Shown here piece after piece: positions 46,401-57,100 of a stretch of DNA of 64,000 bases. A program made the translations under genes and the position numbers. Where the stretch lies: the NCBI GenBank assembly GCA_034509425.1, contig JAVTVJ010000050.1, positions 62,001 through 126,000 of the forward strand, given 5' to 3'. Within the stretch, counting starts at the first letter, position 1. The number at the start of each line of letters is the position of its first letter. Under the pieces are notes generated by a model that saw only the letters and a list, made by a program, of their open reading frames with translations, made no database searches and was not told where the DNA came from. The DNA is from Eopsaltria australis (Eukaryota > Chordata > Aves > Passeriformes > Petroicidae).

Positions 46401-47675
46401 AAATGCCAGGAGAACTGTGAGTTTTAAGCTATAAAATCAGAATTTCAGATGTGGAAGAAAACACACCAGTGGTTAAATATTTTTACCATCCAGCAAAGCC
46501 AGTAGAAGGTCTCACCATTAAAAAAAGTTGACAAGCTTTCCTGACATATTTCAATTTTTTTCTGCATTTTTATTAGCTCTTATAAAACTATAAAGCCAGA
46601 GTCCTGATTATACTTTTTTCTTACCCTTTTGGACTTTTCACTTTTTAAATCCCTAGTGTTTCCCTTTTCATAAACCTAAATTAGGACTGTAGTATTATTA
46701 GCCCATATTTAGTGGTCCTGAAGAATAACTTCTGACTAGAATGTGACTGTAAATACTTTTCACGTAAATAAATGCCATCTCACTTTTGGTAGGATTTGTA
46801 TGTGAAAGAAATATGTGCAAATGAAACTAAGTGCCTTTGATAAGTGGTTTGGGATTGCTGATTAATTGGAACTAAAGCCAGATGAGAAAATTGAACATAT
46901 GTTCTTATTCAAGTTCCCTGGAGGATTTGTCAGGGAGCTTGGTATACATTAATAATTGCTTGGAAGGGATTTAATAGCTCATCTTGTAGTTTTGCACATG
47001 CAAAACAATCAGTCAATATAAAAAGCATGGTGTCATCTGTCTTTGTTAATTAGGGAGCTCGAATGCCTTTGATAGTAAGGGCTGGTAATTAAGCTACAAT
47101 TCCAAAGGAAGCATTTGGGTTTGCCACCTCAGGATCCATCAGAGGCAGCAGGAAGGGGGGAGTATTTCCAGAAATCTTGAAATATTCCTGGTTTATGAGA
47201 GTTTTCCTGCACTAGCAACAGGGCCAGGCTACTGAGTGCTCCCAGAGTCCAGAGCAGGAGTGCTGGGGATGCTCCCTGCGGCACGGGGATGCTCCCAGGG
47301 CACCTCTCCCCGTGTCAGCACACACAGGAGCTTCAGCAGCATCTGAGATTCCCTGCACAGCCCCGGTGCCAAACCCAGCCACTCCTGCTGATGGCACCGA
47401 GACCTCTGAAAGCACCGGATTAACTCCCTGCAGGAACAAACCGTGCTGAGCTTTCACCGGGGTCTCCCTGCAGGTCGCTCACCTCCCTGGGTGCTCCTGC
47501 AGCACCTGGTAGACGCTGATCTGGAAGGTCTCGTTGTCGAAGCGCTCGCGGATGTAATCCTTGTAAATCCTGAACTCGGCCGCCGTCACCGCCTCCCCCT
47601 CGGGGATCCGCGAGAGATCAAACCTGAACTCTCGGTAGTGGCAGCGCTGATGGTGAAACTCTCTGTCATGCTCCA
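31294..47675 (-). CDS. BMP7: BMP7, bone morphogenetic protein 7 precursor (partial: exons 2-7 of 7)
   Basis: BMP7 is a secreted TGF-beta superfamily ligand. It is made as a prepropeptide, cleaved by furin-type proteases, and signals as a disulfide-linked dimer through BMP type I/II receptors and SMAD1/5/8. Joining exons 47483-47675, 37398-37546, 34046-34243, 32707-32783, 31962-32072 and 31294-31443 gives one open frame of about 292 codons ending in TAG. It contains a TGF-beta propeptide region, an RSIR cleavage site, and a 139-residue mature ligand (the length known for mammalian BMP7). The mature part carries seven cysteines in the order CKK, CEGEC, CC, CGC, and ends in ACGCH. Exon sizes (193, 149, 198, 77, 111 nt, then the terminal exon) and intron phases fit the BMP5/6/7 gene structure. 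Residues such as [20 protein letters not shown] separate BMP7 from BMP5 and BMP6, as I recall these families. Exon 1 (about 418 coding nt in mammals) lies beyond the right edge. Confidence 0.97.
31444..31961 (-). other. BMP7: BMP7 intron 6 (518 bp)
   Basis: A short intron between phase-0 exons, with donor GTAGGT and acceptor CCCCAG. A pyrimidine-rich stretch lies near the acceptor side. I see no repeat, RNA gene or other coding signal in it. Confidence 0.9.
31962..32072 (-). CDS. BMP7: BMP7 exon 6 (mature domain, finger 1 and pre-helix loop)
   Basis: This 111-nt phase-0 exon encodes 37 residues: [20 protein letters not shown], then [17 protein letters not shown]. It carries the CEGEC pair of the cystine knot. 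It also carries the NAT sequon, the main conserved N-glycosylation site of BMP ligands. The donor is GTAGGT. The acceptor is AACCAAG, unusually free of pyrimidines just before the AG; a pyrimidine-rich run lies about 28 nt further upstream. Confidence 0.97.
32073..32706 (-). other. BMP7: BMP7 intron 5 (634 bp)
   Basis: Donor GTAAGG and acceptor ACCAAG. The pyrimidine tract (TTTGTTTTTCTCC) sits unusually far from the acceptor AG. No repeats or other features were recognised. Confidence 0.9.
32707..32783 (-). CDS. BMP7: BMP7 exon 5 (mature domain, first knot cysteine)
   Basis: This 77-nt exon encodes [20 protein letters not shown] then DLGWQ, preceded by AG that completes the Glu codon begun in exon 4. 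The Cys in ACKK is the first of the seven TGF-beta domain cysteines. NSS is a glycosylation sequon known in BMP7. The acceptor is TGGCAG and the donor GTAAGG, in phase 0. Confidence 0.96.
32784..34045 (-). other. BMP7: BMP7 intron 4 (1262 bp), contains a CR1 fragment
   Basis: Donor GTACAG and acceptor TGGCAG. The intron holds the 3' end of a CR1 LINE near 33150-33352, inserted antisense to BMP7. Nothing else was recognised in the remainder. Confidence 0.9.
33150..33352 (+). mobile_element. CR1 LINE, 5'-truncated 3' end
   Basis: The stretch matches the known 3' end of avian CR1 in order. It has a TTCTTCACTGAAAGGGTGGT block, then AGGCATTGGAAGGAGCTGCC, then a GGTGGAGTCCCCATCCTTGG block, then GGTTGGACTTGATGATCTTG. 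It ends in TTTTCCAACCTTAATGATTC and TAT. CR1 copies are typically 5'-truncated and end in short ATTCTATG-type repeats rather than poly(A). This copy keeps only one such unit and is diverged, so it is old. It lies in intron 4, antisense to BMP7, and does not touch an exon. Confidence 0.88.
34046..34243 (-). CDS. BMP7: BMP7 exon 4 (end of prodomain, furin site, start of mature ligand)
   Basis: This 198-nt exon completes a split Gly codon and continues [20 protein letters not shown], then [18 protein letters not shown]. After the cleavage site comes the basic N-terminus of the mature ligand, [20 protein letters not shown] then FRVSNVA. The acceptor is GTGCAG and the donor is GTACAG after a phase-1 break. 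The lysine- and arginine-rich mature N-terminus is the part of BMP7 known for heparan sulfate binding. NRS is a potential N-glycosylation sequon. Thr in PFTVAFF (34173-34175) replaces what I recall as Met in mammals. Confidence 0.97.
34128..34139 (-). other. BMP7: Proprotein convertase cleavage site RSIR of BMP7
   Basis: The four codons read Arg-Ser-Ile-Arg and lie directly before Ser-Thr-Gly-Gly. This matches the R-X-X-R furin consensus and the known BMP7 processing point. Counting from the following Ser to the stop gives 139 residues, the size of mature BMP7. Confidence 0.93.
34244..37397 (-). other. BMP7: BMP7 intron 3 (3154 bp)
   Basis: Donor GTGAGT and acceptor GTGCAG. The stretch is mostly AT-rich single-copy-looking sequence. 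I see no repeat family, exon or RNA gene in it. Confidence 0.88.
37398..37546 (-). CDS. BMP7: BMP7 exon 3 (prodomain)
   Basis: This 149-nt exon encodes the prodomain segment [19 protein letters not shown], then [20 protein letters not shown], then [10 protein letters not shown]. The first base completes the Arg codon begun in exon 2, after acceptor TTCCAG. The last base is the first base of a Gly codon, before donor GTGAGT. The [16 protein letters not shown] core is the typical propeptide strand of the BMP5/6/7 subgroup. Confidence 0.97.
37547..47482 (-). other. BMP7: BMP7 intron 2 (9936 bp)
   Basis: Donor GTGAGC and acceptor TTCCAG. Most of it is unremarkable single-copy-looking DNA. It holds a two-copy 19-bp tandem duplication near 42.6 kb and AT-rich, low-repeat stretches near 38.1-38.6 and 46.4-47.1 kb that could be conserved non-coding sequence. 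No internal exon is required by the reading frame. Confidence 0.88.
42619..42656. repeat. Two-copy 19-bp tandem duplication
   Basis: The unit CCCCACTGATAAAAGCCTT occurs twice head to tail without a mismatch and is followed by a partial CCCCA. Perfect identity suggests a recent slippage or duplication event, so copy number may vary between individuals. Confidence 0.85.
47483..47675 (-). CDS. BMP7: BMP7 exon 2 (prodomain)
   Basis: This 193-nt exon encodes part of the TGF-beta propeptide: VEHDREF, then [20 protein letters not shown], then [20 protein letters not shown], then [10 protein letters not shown]. It starts in phase 1, with TG completing a Val codon after the acceptor TTTCAG. It ends with AG of a split Arg codon before the donor GTGAGC. 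NET is an N-glycosylation sequon also known in mammalian BMP7. CpG content is high, as usual for avian coding exons. One oddity is a Cys codon (TGC, 47641-47643) in the [10 protein letters not shown] segment, where mammalian BMP7 has Tyr in my recollection. Confidence 0.97.
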
Positions 47676-48068
47676 CTGAAACAGAAAACTGCCCATTAGC
47701 CACCTGCTTTGTTCCCCTTCCCCTCGCCATCAAACATGCTCCCGAGTTGCCACAACAGAAAAGGGCAGGAATATCTGATTGCAGCATCTCACGGGCTGCT
47801 CAGCTCTTTAAAGCACGGAGGAAATACCTGCCTCTATCTGGGCTATTATAGGCATATATGTGTTTATCAGGCTCCCTTTGGAACAGTTTTACAGTTGGCT
47901 GGTACAGGGGGCCATTGTGTTTTAATGATTTTTGGCAGCTTTGTGCTTGACAAGTGACTCTGGACATTTGCCACCGATAACGACCGAGCCGCTGTGGGAA
48001 GGAGCTGGGACAAACAGATGGGGCTTTTCAGGAGTGCTGGTTCTTGGCCTGGCTCAGCTCCTGACAAT

Positions 48069-48088
48069 CACACACACACACACACACA
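48069..48088. repeat. (CA)n microsatellite
   Basis: About ten CA dinucleotides in a row, followed by an interrupted CA-rich tail to about 48100. It lies in BMP7 intron 1 close to exon 2. Confidence 0.9.
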
Positions 48089-48554
48089 TACCCACACACT
48101 ATAGACACAAATTCCAGCCCTTGAGGCTTTTCATGCCCGTGACCCACATTTGGTGCCAGCTGAACTCATCACAAGCTCACGGCTCCGCTCCGTAGGGTCA
48201 AAGCTTTCATTTTAAAGGATCTTTAGTGATCAGGGTTGTGAAGCAGCTTCTCAGAGCTCTACTTCCACCTCCCAACCCTGGCTGTGAAATAACAAGTGCC
48301 AGATCCTCCCAGGCCAGGGTTGGGATGTGTGTTATCCCACGGGGTGACAGCTCTGCCTGTCCCCTGATGGACAGCTGGTGGTCTCGTGTAACCCTGCCTG
48401 TGGGTCCGGAAGCAGGGGGTCAATGTTGGGAGGAAACAAAGGCTTCAAGCCAGTCCTCCAGCAAGGGGGAGGAGAGGTGTCAGTGCCCCAGCCCAGCACA
48501 TGAGGCAAGGCACCCTTCTTGGAACAAATTCCAAATTAAACAGACAAGTCAGAC

Positions 48555-48695
48555 AAAGGAAAAGGGGGAAACGGAGGTATGAGGGGATGAACTGACTCGC
48601 CCAAGGTCACAACGCATGACATTTTAAGAGCTGAGGTTTGAACCAGCGACTTCCTATATGTCCCAGTCCTGTCGTCTGTCCACTTGACCTCTCTG
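48555..48695 (+). mobile_element. MIR-like ancient SINE relic
   Basis: The stretch follows the MIR core and 3' half in order: a GGGGAAACGGAGG block, then GAACTGACTCGCCCAAGGTC, then CACAACGC, then GAGGTTTGAACCAGCGACTT, then TCCCAGTCCTGTCGTCTGTC. The GCCCAAGGTCACA and TTTGAACC blocks are the best conserved. It is strongly diverged, as expected of an element that was active early in amniote history. It could be a related CORE-SINE. Confidence 0.7.
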
Positions 48696-49293
48696 CAGCT
48701 TGACTGCACAATTCAAGTAGTTAGCTCTGAGATTTCCTTGGCAAAGAATGTGTGTCTTTCTAGAGGCCTGATTTTCTTCTGGCAGCAGCAAATCCATTGT
48801 GTAAATCCATTGACTTAAAGGGAATTACTCCTGAAAAAAGGAGTTCCAAGCCTGAGTCTGGAAAGTGCTGCTTAAATTTACAGCTCTGCGTGGTACAAGC
48901 GTGGATCAGCACTGGCCAGGGTGTCCCTGTGGCAGGGACAGGGCGTGGGGAGGCTCTGGGAACGGGGCTGTGTCCAAGCATGGAGCAGGTTCAGAGCTGC
49001 TCTGCTGGCCGAGGTTCAGCCGTTGGCCATGGACTCTTCCTCCTCTCTCACATCCCTTCTGTGAGGAGTCCAGTTTGCCACTGTGTGATTGCTGCTCAGG
49101 GAAAAGCTTCAGAGCTCTCTTACTCATAGCTGGGATTCATCTTAGAGGAGTTTTTTAGGTATGAAACCTCTAAACTTTCCAAGACAAAGGTGATTAAGTT
49201 CAGCAATTGGTTTTATAGGTGGAGCAGTCTCTGCTGCACCTCTACTAAAACATCTCAGGGTGATCATTCAGCGTCTCCTACCCTGACGTGGGG

Positions 49294-49310
49294 GAATATT
49301 GTGAATATTC
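49294..49310. repeat. Short perfect inverted repeat GAATATT-GTG-AATATTC
   Basis: Seven-base perfect arms around a 3-base spacer in BMP7 intron 1. It could be a dyad binding site or chance; nothing nearby explains it. Confidence 0.5.
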
Positions 49311-52300
49311 ACCAGTGTTTGTAAAAGACTTGGCAGGCTACAACTGCCCTGGACGTGCTAGCAGCACTATTAAATGTGCCTCAATCCCTTCCTCCAAAGT
49401 GCTCCTAATAGAATAAGATATAAAGAGCATGATTTCAGTTTTAAAGGAATTTGTCTTCACCTAAATTAAAAGGGAACTTTAATATGGAATCACTCCTTTA
49501 ACCACAAATGTAGAAGAATGAGGATAATGCTGTGTGGGTTTAGTTGCAGCTGTTGGCAGTAGGATGTACAAATCTGATTGGCTTCCAAAGACATTGGAAG
49601 GCTGAATTTCCAGAGGAAGCTGGGTGCAGTTTTTCAGGACGTGTGTGATGACAACTGCATCAACCAACACTGGCCTTTAGCTGCACTCTATACACAAGGT
49701 CTGAAAACAAGTACATGAAGATGAAACTTTTTGGGGTGCTGCTAAAGTTCACAGCAATTCCCACTGCTGAGCCCTAGAAAAAAAATGTGTCATGTTAGCA
49801 TGAAAAATTAACGGCCAGGGTCATAAAATAAAGAGCCCCAAAGTTTGAACTTTCCCATGCTTTGCAGATGTTTGGATATAGGGTTTTGGCCTGAGCCATC
49901 TTTAGTGTTAAAGCAAACATTCCTGTGGCTATAGTCATTAAGATCATGAAAATATGTGGATATGTAACTGAAGAAAGAATCCCAAGAAACCCTTCAACTC
50001 AGTGTTTATTGTTTTTCCCCTTTTTCTTTGCACTCTGGACCTATCTGCTGACCCAGAAGTAACAAATCCTTTCAGAACTAATTTATGAGAAACACTGACC
50101 CTGAATCAACATCTGTTAGATGACTGCAGTAAATCTTATTACATAATTAAACACCAAAATCTACGTTAAAATAACGTTAAGGGTCTGACTCGAACTCATA
50201 AAAGCAAGACTCTTCATTATGAAGGCTGAAATCCTATCCCTAAGTCATGCTGCTGTGTGCTGGTATTTGGGAACATATGGTACAGTGTATCTGATCAAGC
50301 ACTTTTTGTAGACCCCTGTAATACCTTAAGCACAACAGCACGGGGTAAGCAGGGGAGCATTCAAGGAGCCTGAGTTTCCTGGGTTTGATGGGTGTTAGAC
50401 CTTTGACAATGCTGCAACTGGGTCATTTCCAGTTAATTACCTGCCGAGTTGGAAGGGGGAGAGTGGGGGGGAGAGCTTAAAAAAAAGGCAGGGGGGAATA
50501 GTGGTATTTTAAGTGTTCACTGAATCAGTCAGAACTGCTGCAGCTCTTTGGATGTGACTGTAGTTTCTCCATTAGATTTCTAAAATCTACGTTCCCTACT
50601 GACACAATGACCATAAAAATTACCTTTTGGTCATTCTTGAAGGACTTCATCTCAGCTTTTTGTCAGCCATTAATATTAAATTAATGTTAAATGCTCCCCT
50701 AAAAGACATCAAGCGTTTTCAATATTTGTTTCATAGCCCTTCTGCCCACAGAACTTCAACTCATCTTCATCCCAGGTTCAGTTCTCACAAATCTACTACC
50801 CAAAGGCTTTGGTGAATGGTTTTAGCCCAGATGCTAATTTCAAACATTGGAAATTCCAGCTCACAATTCAAATGCCTTGGCAAGGCAGCTGCTTGGAGAG
50901 GAAGCCAAAGCTCTGGATGTGCAATCAAAGGTTGTAAAAGAGGAAAAGGAAGAACACCCTTGAAAAATAATTCTGCTGTGAAACAGACTGTGTGCCTTGA
51001 CTGTGGGAAAACAGTGGATTTCCTCTCCTTAAAAAACAATTCAAAGTCACTCACAGGTGTAAACACGAGCCTCTCCTCATTCTTGGAAGCGGTATCACAT
51101 TCTGGAGGCACAACCACTGCAGACAAATTCTGGCCTAATGTAACACAGGGCTCAAAATTTGCTGCTGTAAAATAACTCCTGGCATGGTGAGTGTGGCAGT
51201 TAATTGGAGTTATGGCAGATGAGGATCATCAGACACTCCCTCTGGCAGAGTCCTTGGGAAAGGTGGAGACGATGGGAGTTGGGAGCTGTGGGATGGAGGA
51301 GGACATCAGATGCATGAGAAAACAAGCAAGGCACCAAAAATCGTGGGGGACAATTAAGGTGATGCAGCCAGAACAAGGAATATCTCAGGCTGGTGGTTAT
51401 CAGTAACTTGGCCACACCTGTCACAAATATGCAAGTCAGATCAGCACCTTTGAAAGTCTGGCCTTGCCTATCTGTGCAGGATCTGAGTGCTGCTCTATCT
51501 GATACAGAGAGGGCTCCCAGCTCTCTGAAGTCCTTTGTCTCTCCAAGCCTCTGTTGTGGCCTGGTGGTGATGCAAGAGGGGGCAGGACACGGTTGTGCAA
51601 CCGACAGGGATGGTTAAAAGAAAACAGGATGGATACCTGTGCTCAGGTGTGAAGTAGCCAGGTATCAGATCTAAAAATATGGGAAAGCTGGAGATAAAAT
51701 GTCAACAAATACTGGGTGCTTGTTCTGACGTGTGCTGAAGATACAGAACTTAAAAACATTAGGATGCAGGGATGAAAATGTGTAGCTGTGGATATTTAGA
51801 ACTTGGAGCAATTCAGTTGAAGCCAGTACCAAAAAAATAATGTTGGACAGAAAACCTTGTGGCCCTGACTTAGCACCCCAGGTGCCCAAACTTCCAAAGC
51901 AAATGACACACCAGCATAAAGCTGGAAATTTAAACTGATCCCACGTTTGGTCATTTTCACAGCAAAGGATGTTGAGATTTAGAAATAAGCACCCCAACTG
52001 CTTGCAGCTCCTTTGTACATCACTGCTGGCAGGTGCAAAGCCAACCTGAGCTAATTCTTCAAGCACTGGTTGGACCTCTGGGTTTGTGTCAGGGATTGCT
52101 GGTAGGGATTGTGACAGCAGGGATTGTGGTGAGGCACAGCTTGCAGTGTTGTTATTTCATCCCAGCTCAGCCCTGGAGCCCAGCACAGCAGCACAGTGCC
52201 AATCACCAGCCCCGTGTGTTGAGCAAAGGACCAGTGAATCACAGCAAAGTTTTTTTCCAATAATGACTGTATTAAAAAATAATTATTACTGAAGCATTAA

Positions 52301-53579
52301 AGAGCTTATCTAAACGCCAGGGAAGTAAACTCTTTTCACTGATTTCAGTGGATTTCATGGCAGGCCAATCTACCTGCTTGGGTATTTTATGCTCTTGTTT
52401 TCTGAAGATGCAAAAAACTCCTCTTCAGAAAGAAAGTCAACATCAGATGAATAGACTCTGCTGTCAGGTAGCCAAACTGGGAAAGCTTTGGTAATTCCAC
52501 ACCTCTTCCTCCCTGGCACATTTGGGTGATGCTTTCAGAATATATTTTGAATATATAAACAAGTAAAAACTTAAATTTTCTTGTTAACGCTTTCACCTGA
52601 TAACATGTTAATTGTTTTTATAAGGCACTTTGAGAGCAGTTGACTCATTTATTGTAGTGCTTACAACAATTAGAGCTACTTGTTTCTCATTTACAATGGA
52701 AAAAGGCAGCAGAAGGAATGTGCAGTAGGGTGTCTGTAACTTCTTCACTCCCAAAAAAGGCCAGAAGGGATTTGTAAAGGACTTTAATCTCAAATAGATT
52801 AAAGGTCCTGAATTCCTGAGACTGAAAGATAAGTCAAAGGAAAATAGATTCCAACAGACAACAACCCCTGGCCTCAGCCTCTCAGCCAGGCTGCTGCTGA
52901 GCCCCCCAGAGATTTGGATGCCAAAAAAAAATCTGCCACACTCTGGCATTAAGGTCTAACAGGTTCTCAGGGTCTACCTGTGTGGTGAGTTTAGAGAGTA
53001 GGAAAGTCTTCATCTGCTTTCTCTCTGACAGCTGCAGAGCTACAGAAAATGGGCACTGTTTCTTCAGAGGTGGCTGAGGGCTGCCTGGCGTGTCCTGAGA
53101 GCCGGTGGATTGATCTCAGCCTCAGTGGTTCCATGAAAGAGCCAACTAAACTCTGACTTACACATTTGCATCCAGCAGTGCAAAATCTTATTTGACTTTT
53201 CTGAGAAAATTTACCTTTATTTCCCTCCATTGCCACCCCCTGAGATCGAAGCCAAAGCTCCAGAATCTCTGTTGCATCATTTCAGCGCAGAACATGAGAT
53301 TCCCAGAAAGCAGCTGCCCTGGGAGCAGCTCCACCTGGGCTTCCAGCCTGTGTCTCTCCCTGCTCTCAAAGGGAAGCTCCACTCCTATCTCCTCTGCCTC
53401 GCCCTCCTGTCTCCTTTGGGAAGTGTATTCAACCGGAAAAAAATTTTCCCTTCCCCACATGAGCTTTTGGGTGGATCCTGTCCTCTCCCAGCTCCCCAGA
53501 GTGCCCAGGAGCAGCGTGGCAGGAGGACCAGGGACCTCCCAGCACGGCGGGAGGGAGGCCAGGGCCACCCCTTGGGCTC

Positions 53580-54100
53580 GGGGCTTGTGGTGCTTGTGAA
53601 ACTGCGCCGTAAATTTTCGGGATGCCGAATCCGAGACCTCTTGATGGGCTCCTAATTAACAGGCATTAAATGTTCCCTCTATAAATTGCACTTCTTTGTC
53701 TCTAAATTGGTGGATAAAACCATGGCACTTATGAAATATAGGCCTTTCCTCCTTATGTTGCTGAGGTTCAAGGAGGAGGAAACCAATTAGGGGAAGGATC
53801 CAGCGGTCTGTGCAGCTGAAAGAGCCCACTGGGCTCAGCAGGGCGCCTGATTGAGCAAGAAATGCGAGGTCAGTCCTTATATATTTCTGAGGAAAAGGGG
53901 GACTATAATAAAGATTATTGCAATAATGTCATGCCAGGCCACAGCCTGCGAAGGCACATGTCTCCCTCCTCATTGTGCCTGACAGCAAGAGTTACAGGGG
54001 CAGTGGCAGGAAATTTATAATGGCAAGAATTTGGGAATGCAAAGTTCTGTGATTGGTTTTCATTTGTTTCATTCTCTCGGCTTCATGATTTACATGCTGA
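53580..54100. promoter_or_regulatory. Candidate conserved non-coding element in BMP7 intron 1
   Basis: The left part keeps several CpGs within AT-rich, non-repetitive DNA and contains a CTAATTAA homeodomain-type site near 53650. A 14-bp perfect palindrome, ATTATTGCAATAAT, with a C/EBP-type ATTGCAAT centre lies at 53914-53927. No repeat family or open frame accounts for it. Regulatory function is an inference from composition and motifs. Confidence 0.3.
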
Positions 54101-57100
54101 CATTAGACAGCTAAAGCAGCCTAATACAGAAATATTTGAAGAAATAGCTGAAGAATATAAATTGGGAGTTCTATAAATGGAGTAGAGCAAATGTCCTGGG
54201 GTGTGTGATGGGATTTTTTTTTTTTTTAAGAGTGATAAAAACAGTATTTGGAGGGCCTTTTTCATGGAATAGTTGCAGGTCTCCAAGTCATCGAGGAGCT
54301 AGTGCAGGGTTTTGGAGAAACCTAAGGAAAAACAAATGCAGCCTAGATTTTGGTCTGTGCGATAAGCTTACTGCAAAAATAGCCTGTGGTTTTTGTATAA
54401 TTCATTAATGCAGCCCATCACCAGGGATTGCTGCCATCCTGCCACTCCTGAAAACACAGCCTGTCCTTGAGGCACAGGCTCAGCACCCCCAGACATTTGT
54501 GGGATTCTGGGCTCACCTGCCCAAGCCCTGTCCTGGTACCTTGTCCCCAGGTGCCCTTTGCTGAAGGGGCTGCTCTGAGCCAAGGCAGAGCTCAGCAGAA
54601 GGAACCTGCACCCTGCTGCTCCCTCCTCATGGACCCATTTTACAGCCAGGTGGAGCGAGGAGAAGGTGATAAACTGTTTCTTGCATGGTAAATTCAGTGT
54701 GTGCCAGGGCAAAGTCCTGCCCCATCCATGGGTGGAGAGCAGGACTGATGCACTAATTTCAAATAAGATGAAAACCAGGCTCCATAAATCTCAATCCCCA
54801 AACCCAGAGGCTGGAAATTCTTCAGTGCTCACTCTGCAAAGTGATCTGGGGTAAGCATTTTTGCTTCGAAAGGGGAAAAAACCCCTCTGGAGTTAATATT
54901 CTCCCTTTAGCCATCACTTCATTTTTTCAGCTTTCAGCATGGAGCTGGTGTTGCCAGCAAGACCACCTAGCCACAAACCCAGCAGGGAGCTTCCAGAATT
55001 CTTCTAAACACTGACTCCTTGTTATAAATTGAGAAGTGGTAATAGCAACAGTGCATATCACATCTGTGCCAGGCTTCAGGCCTGGGAAGCAGCAGCCTCC
55101 CTACTGCAGAACACAACTTGGAAAGATCCTTTCAGTCCACACATGTATCAGCATTAGCCATTTCTTTGTCAACAAATCCCTTAATACGTACCCTTTCTAT
55201 CATGTACAGATGTCCAAAAAATAATGGAATACTGTAGTACAGGATTAAACATTTTAATGTCAGCATATGTGTTGCATGACTCTGAACAATGGTATCATTG
55301 TGCGTGTGCAAACAGCCAGGCGAGGGAAGATGGGTTTAATTATCTCCCAAGCAGCAGCAAGTTCTTCCTGACTAAGTCAAACTTCAGCTAGCAAGGGCTG
55401 CTCAGGACAGAAATTGGTGTTTCTGCCTTCCTGGTGTTCTTAAATTGGCGTTCTTCCAGCACTGGGGTCAGTGCTGTGCCCACGTCAGGCAGGGCTTCGA
55501 AGCGCGGTGCAGGAGCCACCTGCTTCCCTGGGAGCCGCCATGGAATGTGGCGTGGGGACCAGAGGATGCTGTGAGTCACCACATCCTCTCGCCCCACGTG
55601 TCACCCAGAAGTCTTTCAAGCTAAAATTCCTAAGTGTGGTAGATGGCAAAAGGGGAAACAGTCATTGGGAGGGAAAGGACAGAGAGAATCGTGCGTGCTG
55701 CCTGCTGAATTCGGAGACATTCCCTGCTGGGATTTCTCTGCAGACACTTTCAGGCGATGCTGGATGGTAAAATCATTTCTTATTAAAGAACATCCATGAG
55801 GTATCTGGGCAGGTTATGCACAGGTAATCCATTTTGCTTCCCGAGTGTGCCCTGATGGGTACCCGCTTGCGCTGTGGTTTCTCTGCTGAAAGCAGAGCCA
55901 GACGAGATGAAAGGTATTGTGAAAAATTTACACGTGGGACTGCTCTGCGAACACGAAACTCTCCTAATAGTAAACAGACCCATGGTGGTGTGACTCCTGG
56001 TGCTGTTTGCTGTGTCTGCCTGTGTATCTGGGGAAAGCAAAGTTAAACAAGCAGGGAAGAGCTGTGTTTCTGCAGAATACCTTATTCACAGCCCTGTCAC
56101 GTGAAACACGGCAGCACATGGAGCTGCAATCCAGCTGCAGCTGCTGTAACCCACTGAGGATTGCTGTGGGATTTGAGTGGTGTGAGAGGATGGAGAACTG
56201 GGGGGGTGAAAGGGGAAAGAAAAAAATGGGAGTTCATGAAGTTGTTCCTTTTGACAGATTCCCTCTATTTCTACCTTCATCGTCCAGGAATCGACGATAA
56301 GGCAATCTCCTGCAGGGCCTCCCTCTCCAGGCTCTCAAATCGTGTTTCTGTTCCTTCTTTCACAGCAAGGGGGGGAACTCAGGACAGTGCTGACCTGGGG
56401 ATTTGCCTCAACAGCTCTCCCATTCCCAAAACCTTGTGGGTGCTTTTTTCCACCCACAGGAGAGCTGTGGGACTGGAGTGATGCTGCAAATCATGGCTCC
56501 TCCTGTGTCCTCCCATCTGGCCAGTGTTGTGGCCATCACAGAAGTCTCAAGCTCACTTGCTGGCACTGGGGCAGGGTTAACTGAGGCTGCAATTTACCCC
56601 TGACAGAGCAGGGCTGCTGTGTCTCTGTGTACCTGAAAGATGGGATGGCCCTGGACAGCAGCTCCGAGCCAGGGGCTCCCACAGCTCCCTGCAGGGGAGC
56701 ACAGGGCAGGCAGGGGTGGGTGCACAGCACCCAAAGGCAGCCTCAGCTCTGCTCTACACCCTGCTTTAGAAATGTCCCTGCAGCCAAACTGAGCCAAATG
56801 ACAGAAGCTCATCATTGCTCCTGCTTTCTTTTCTCTGTCTGCACAGCGTGGAATAACCCAGCCTGAGAGCAGAGGCATGCTGCTGTCTAACACATCCCCT
56901 AAACCCTAAATCCTCTGTGTGCAGCTGTGGGAGGTGTGTGAAGATGCAGCAGTACATTCTTCTTTTCCCCTTTGGGCAGTGATGACTGCAGCATTACAGT
57001 GCTCACTGGCTCTCTGTAATTCAGGGGACAGCAAGGCTGCTTCCCTGGTGCTGTGGAATCAGGGATCTCTATCTGGCCAGGCCAACTTCCCAGGAAAGCT

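Noticed and set aside
54620..54700. CCCATTTTACAGCCAGG resembling a MIR core
   Set aside because: Only the short ACCCATTTTACAG word fits; the following sequence does not continue with the MIR order of blocks.
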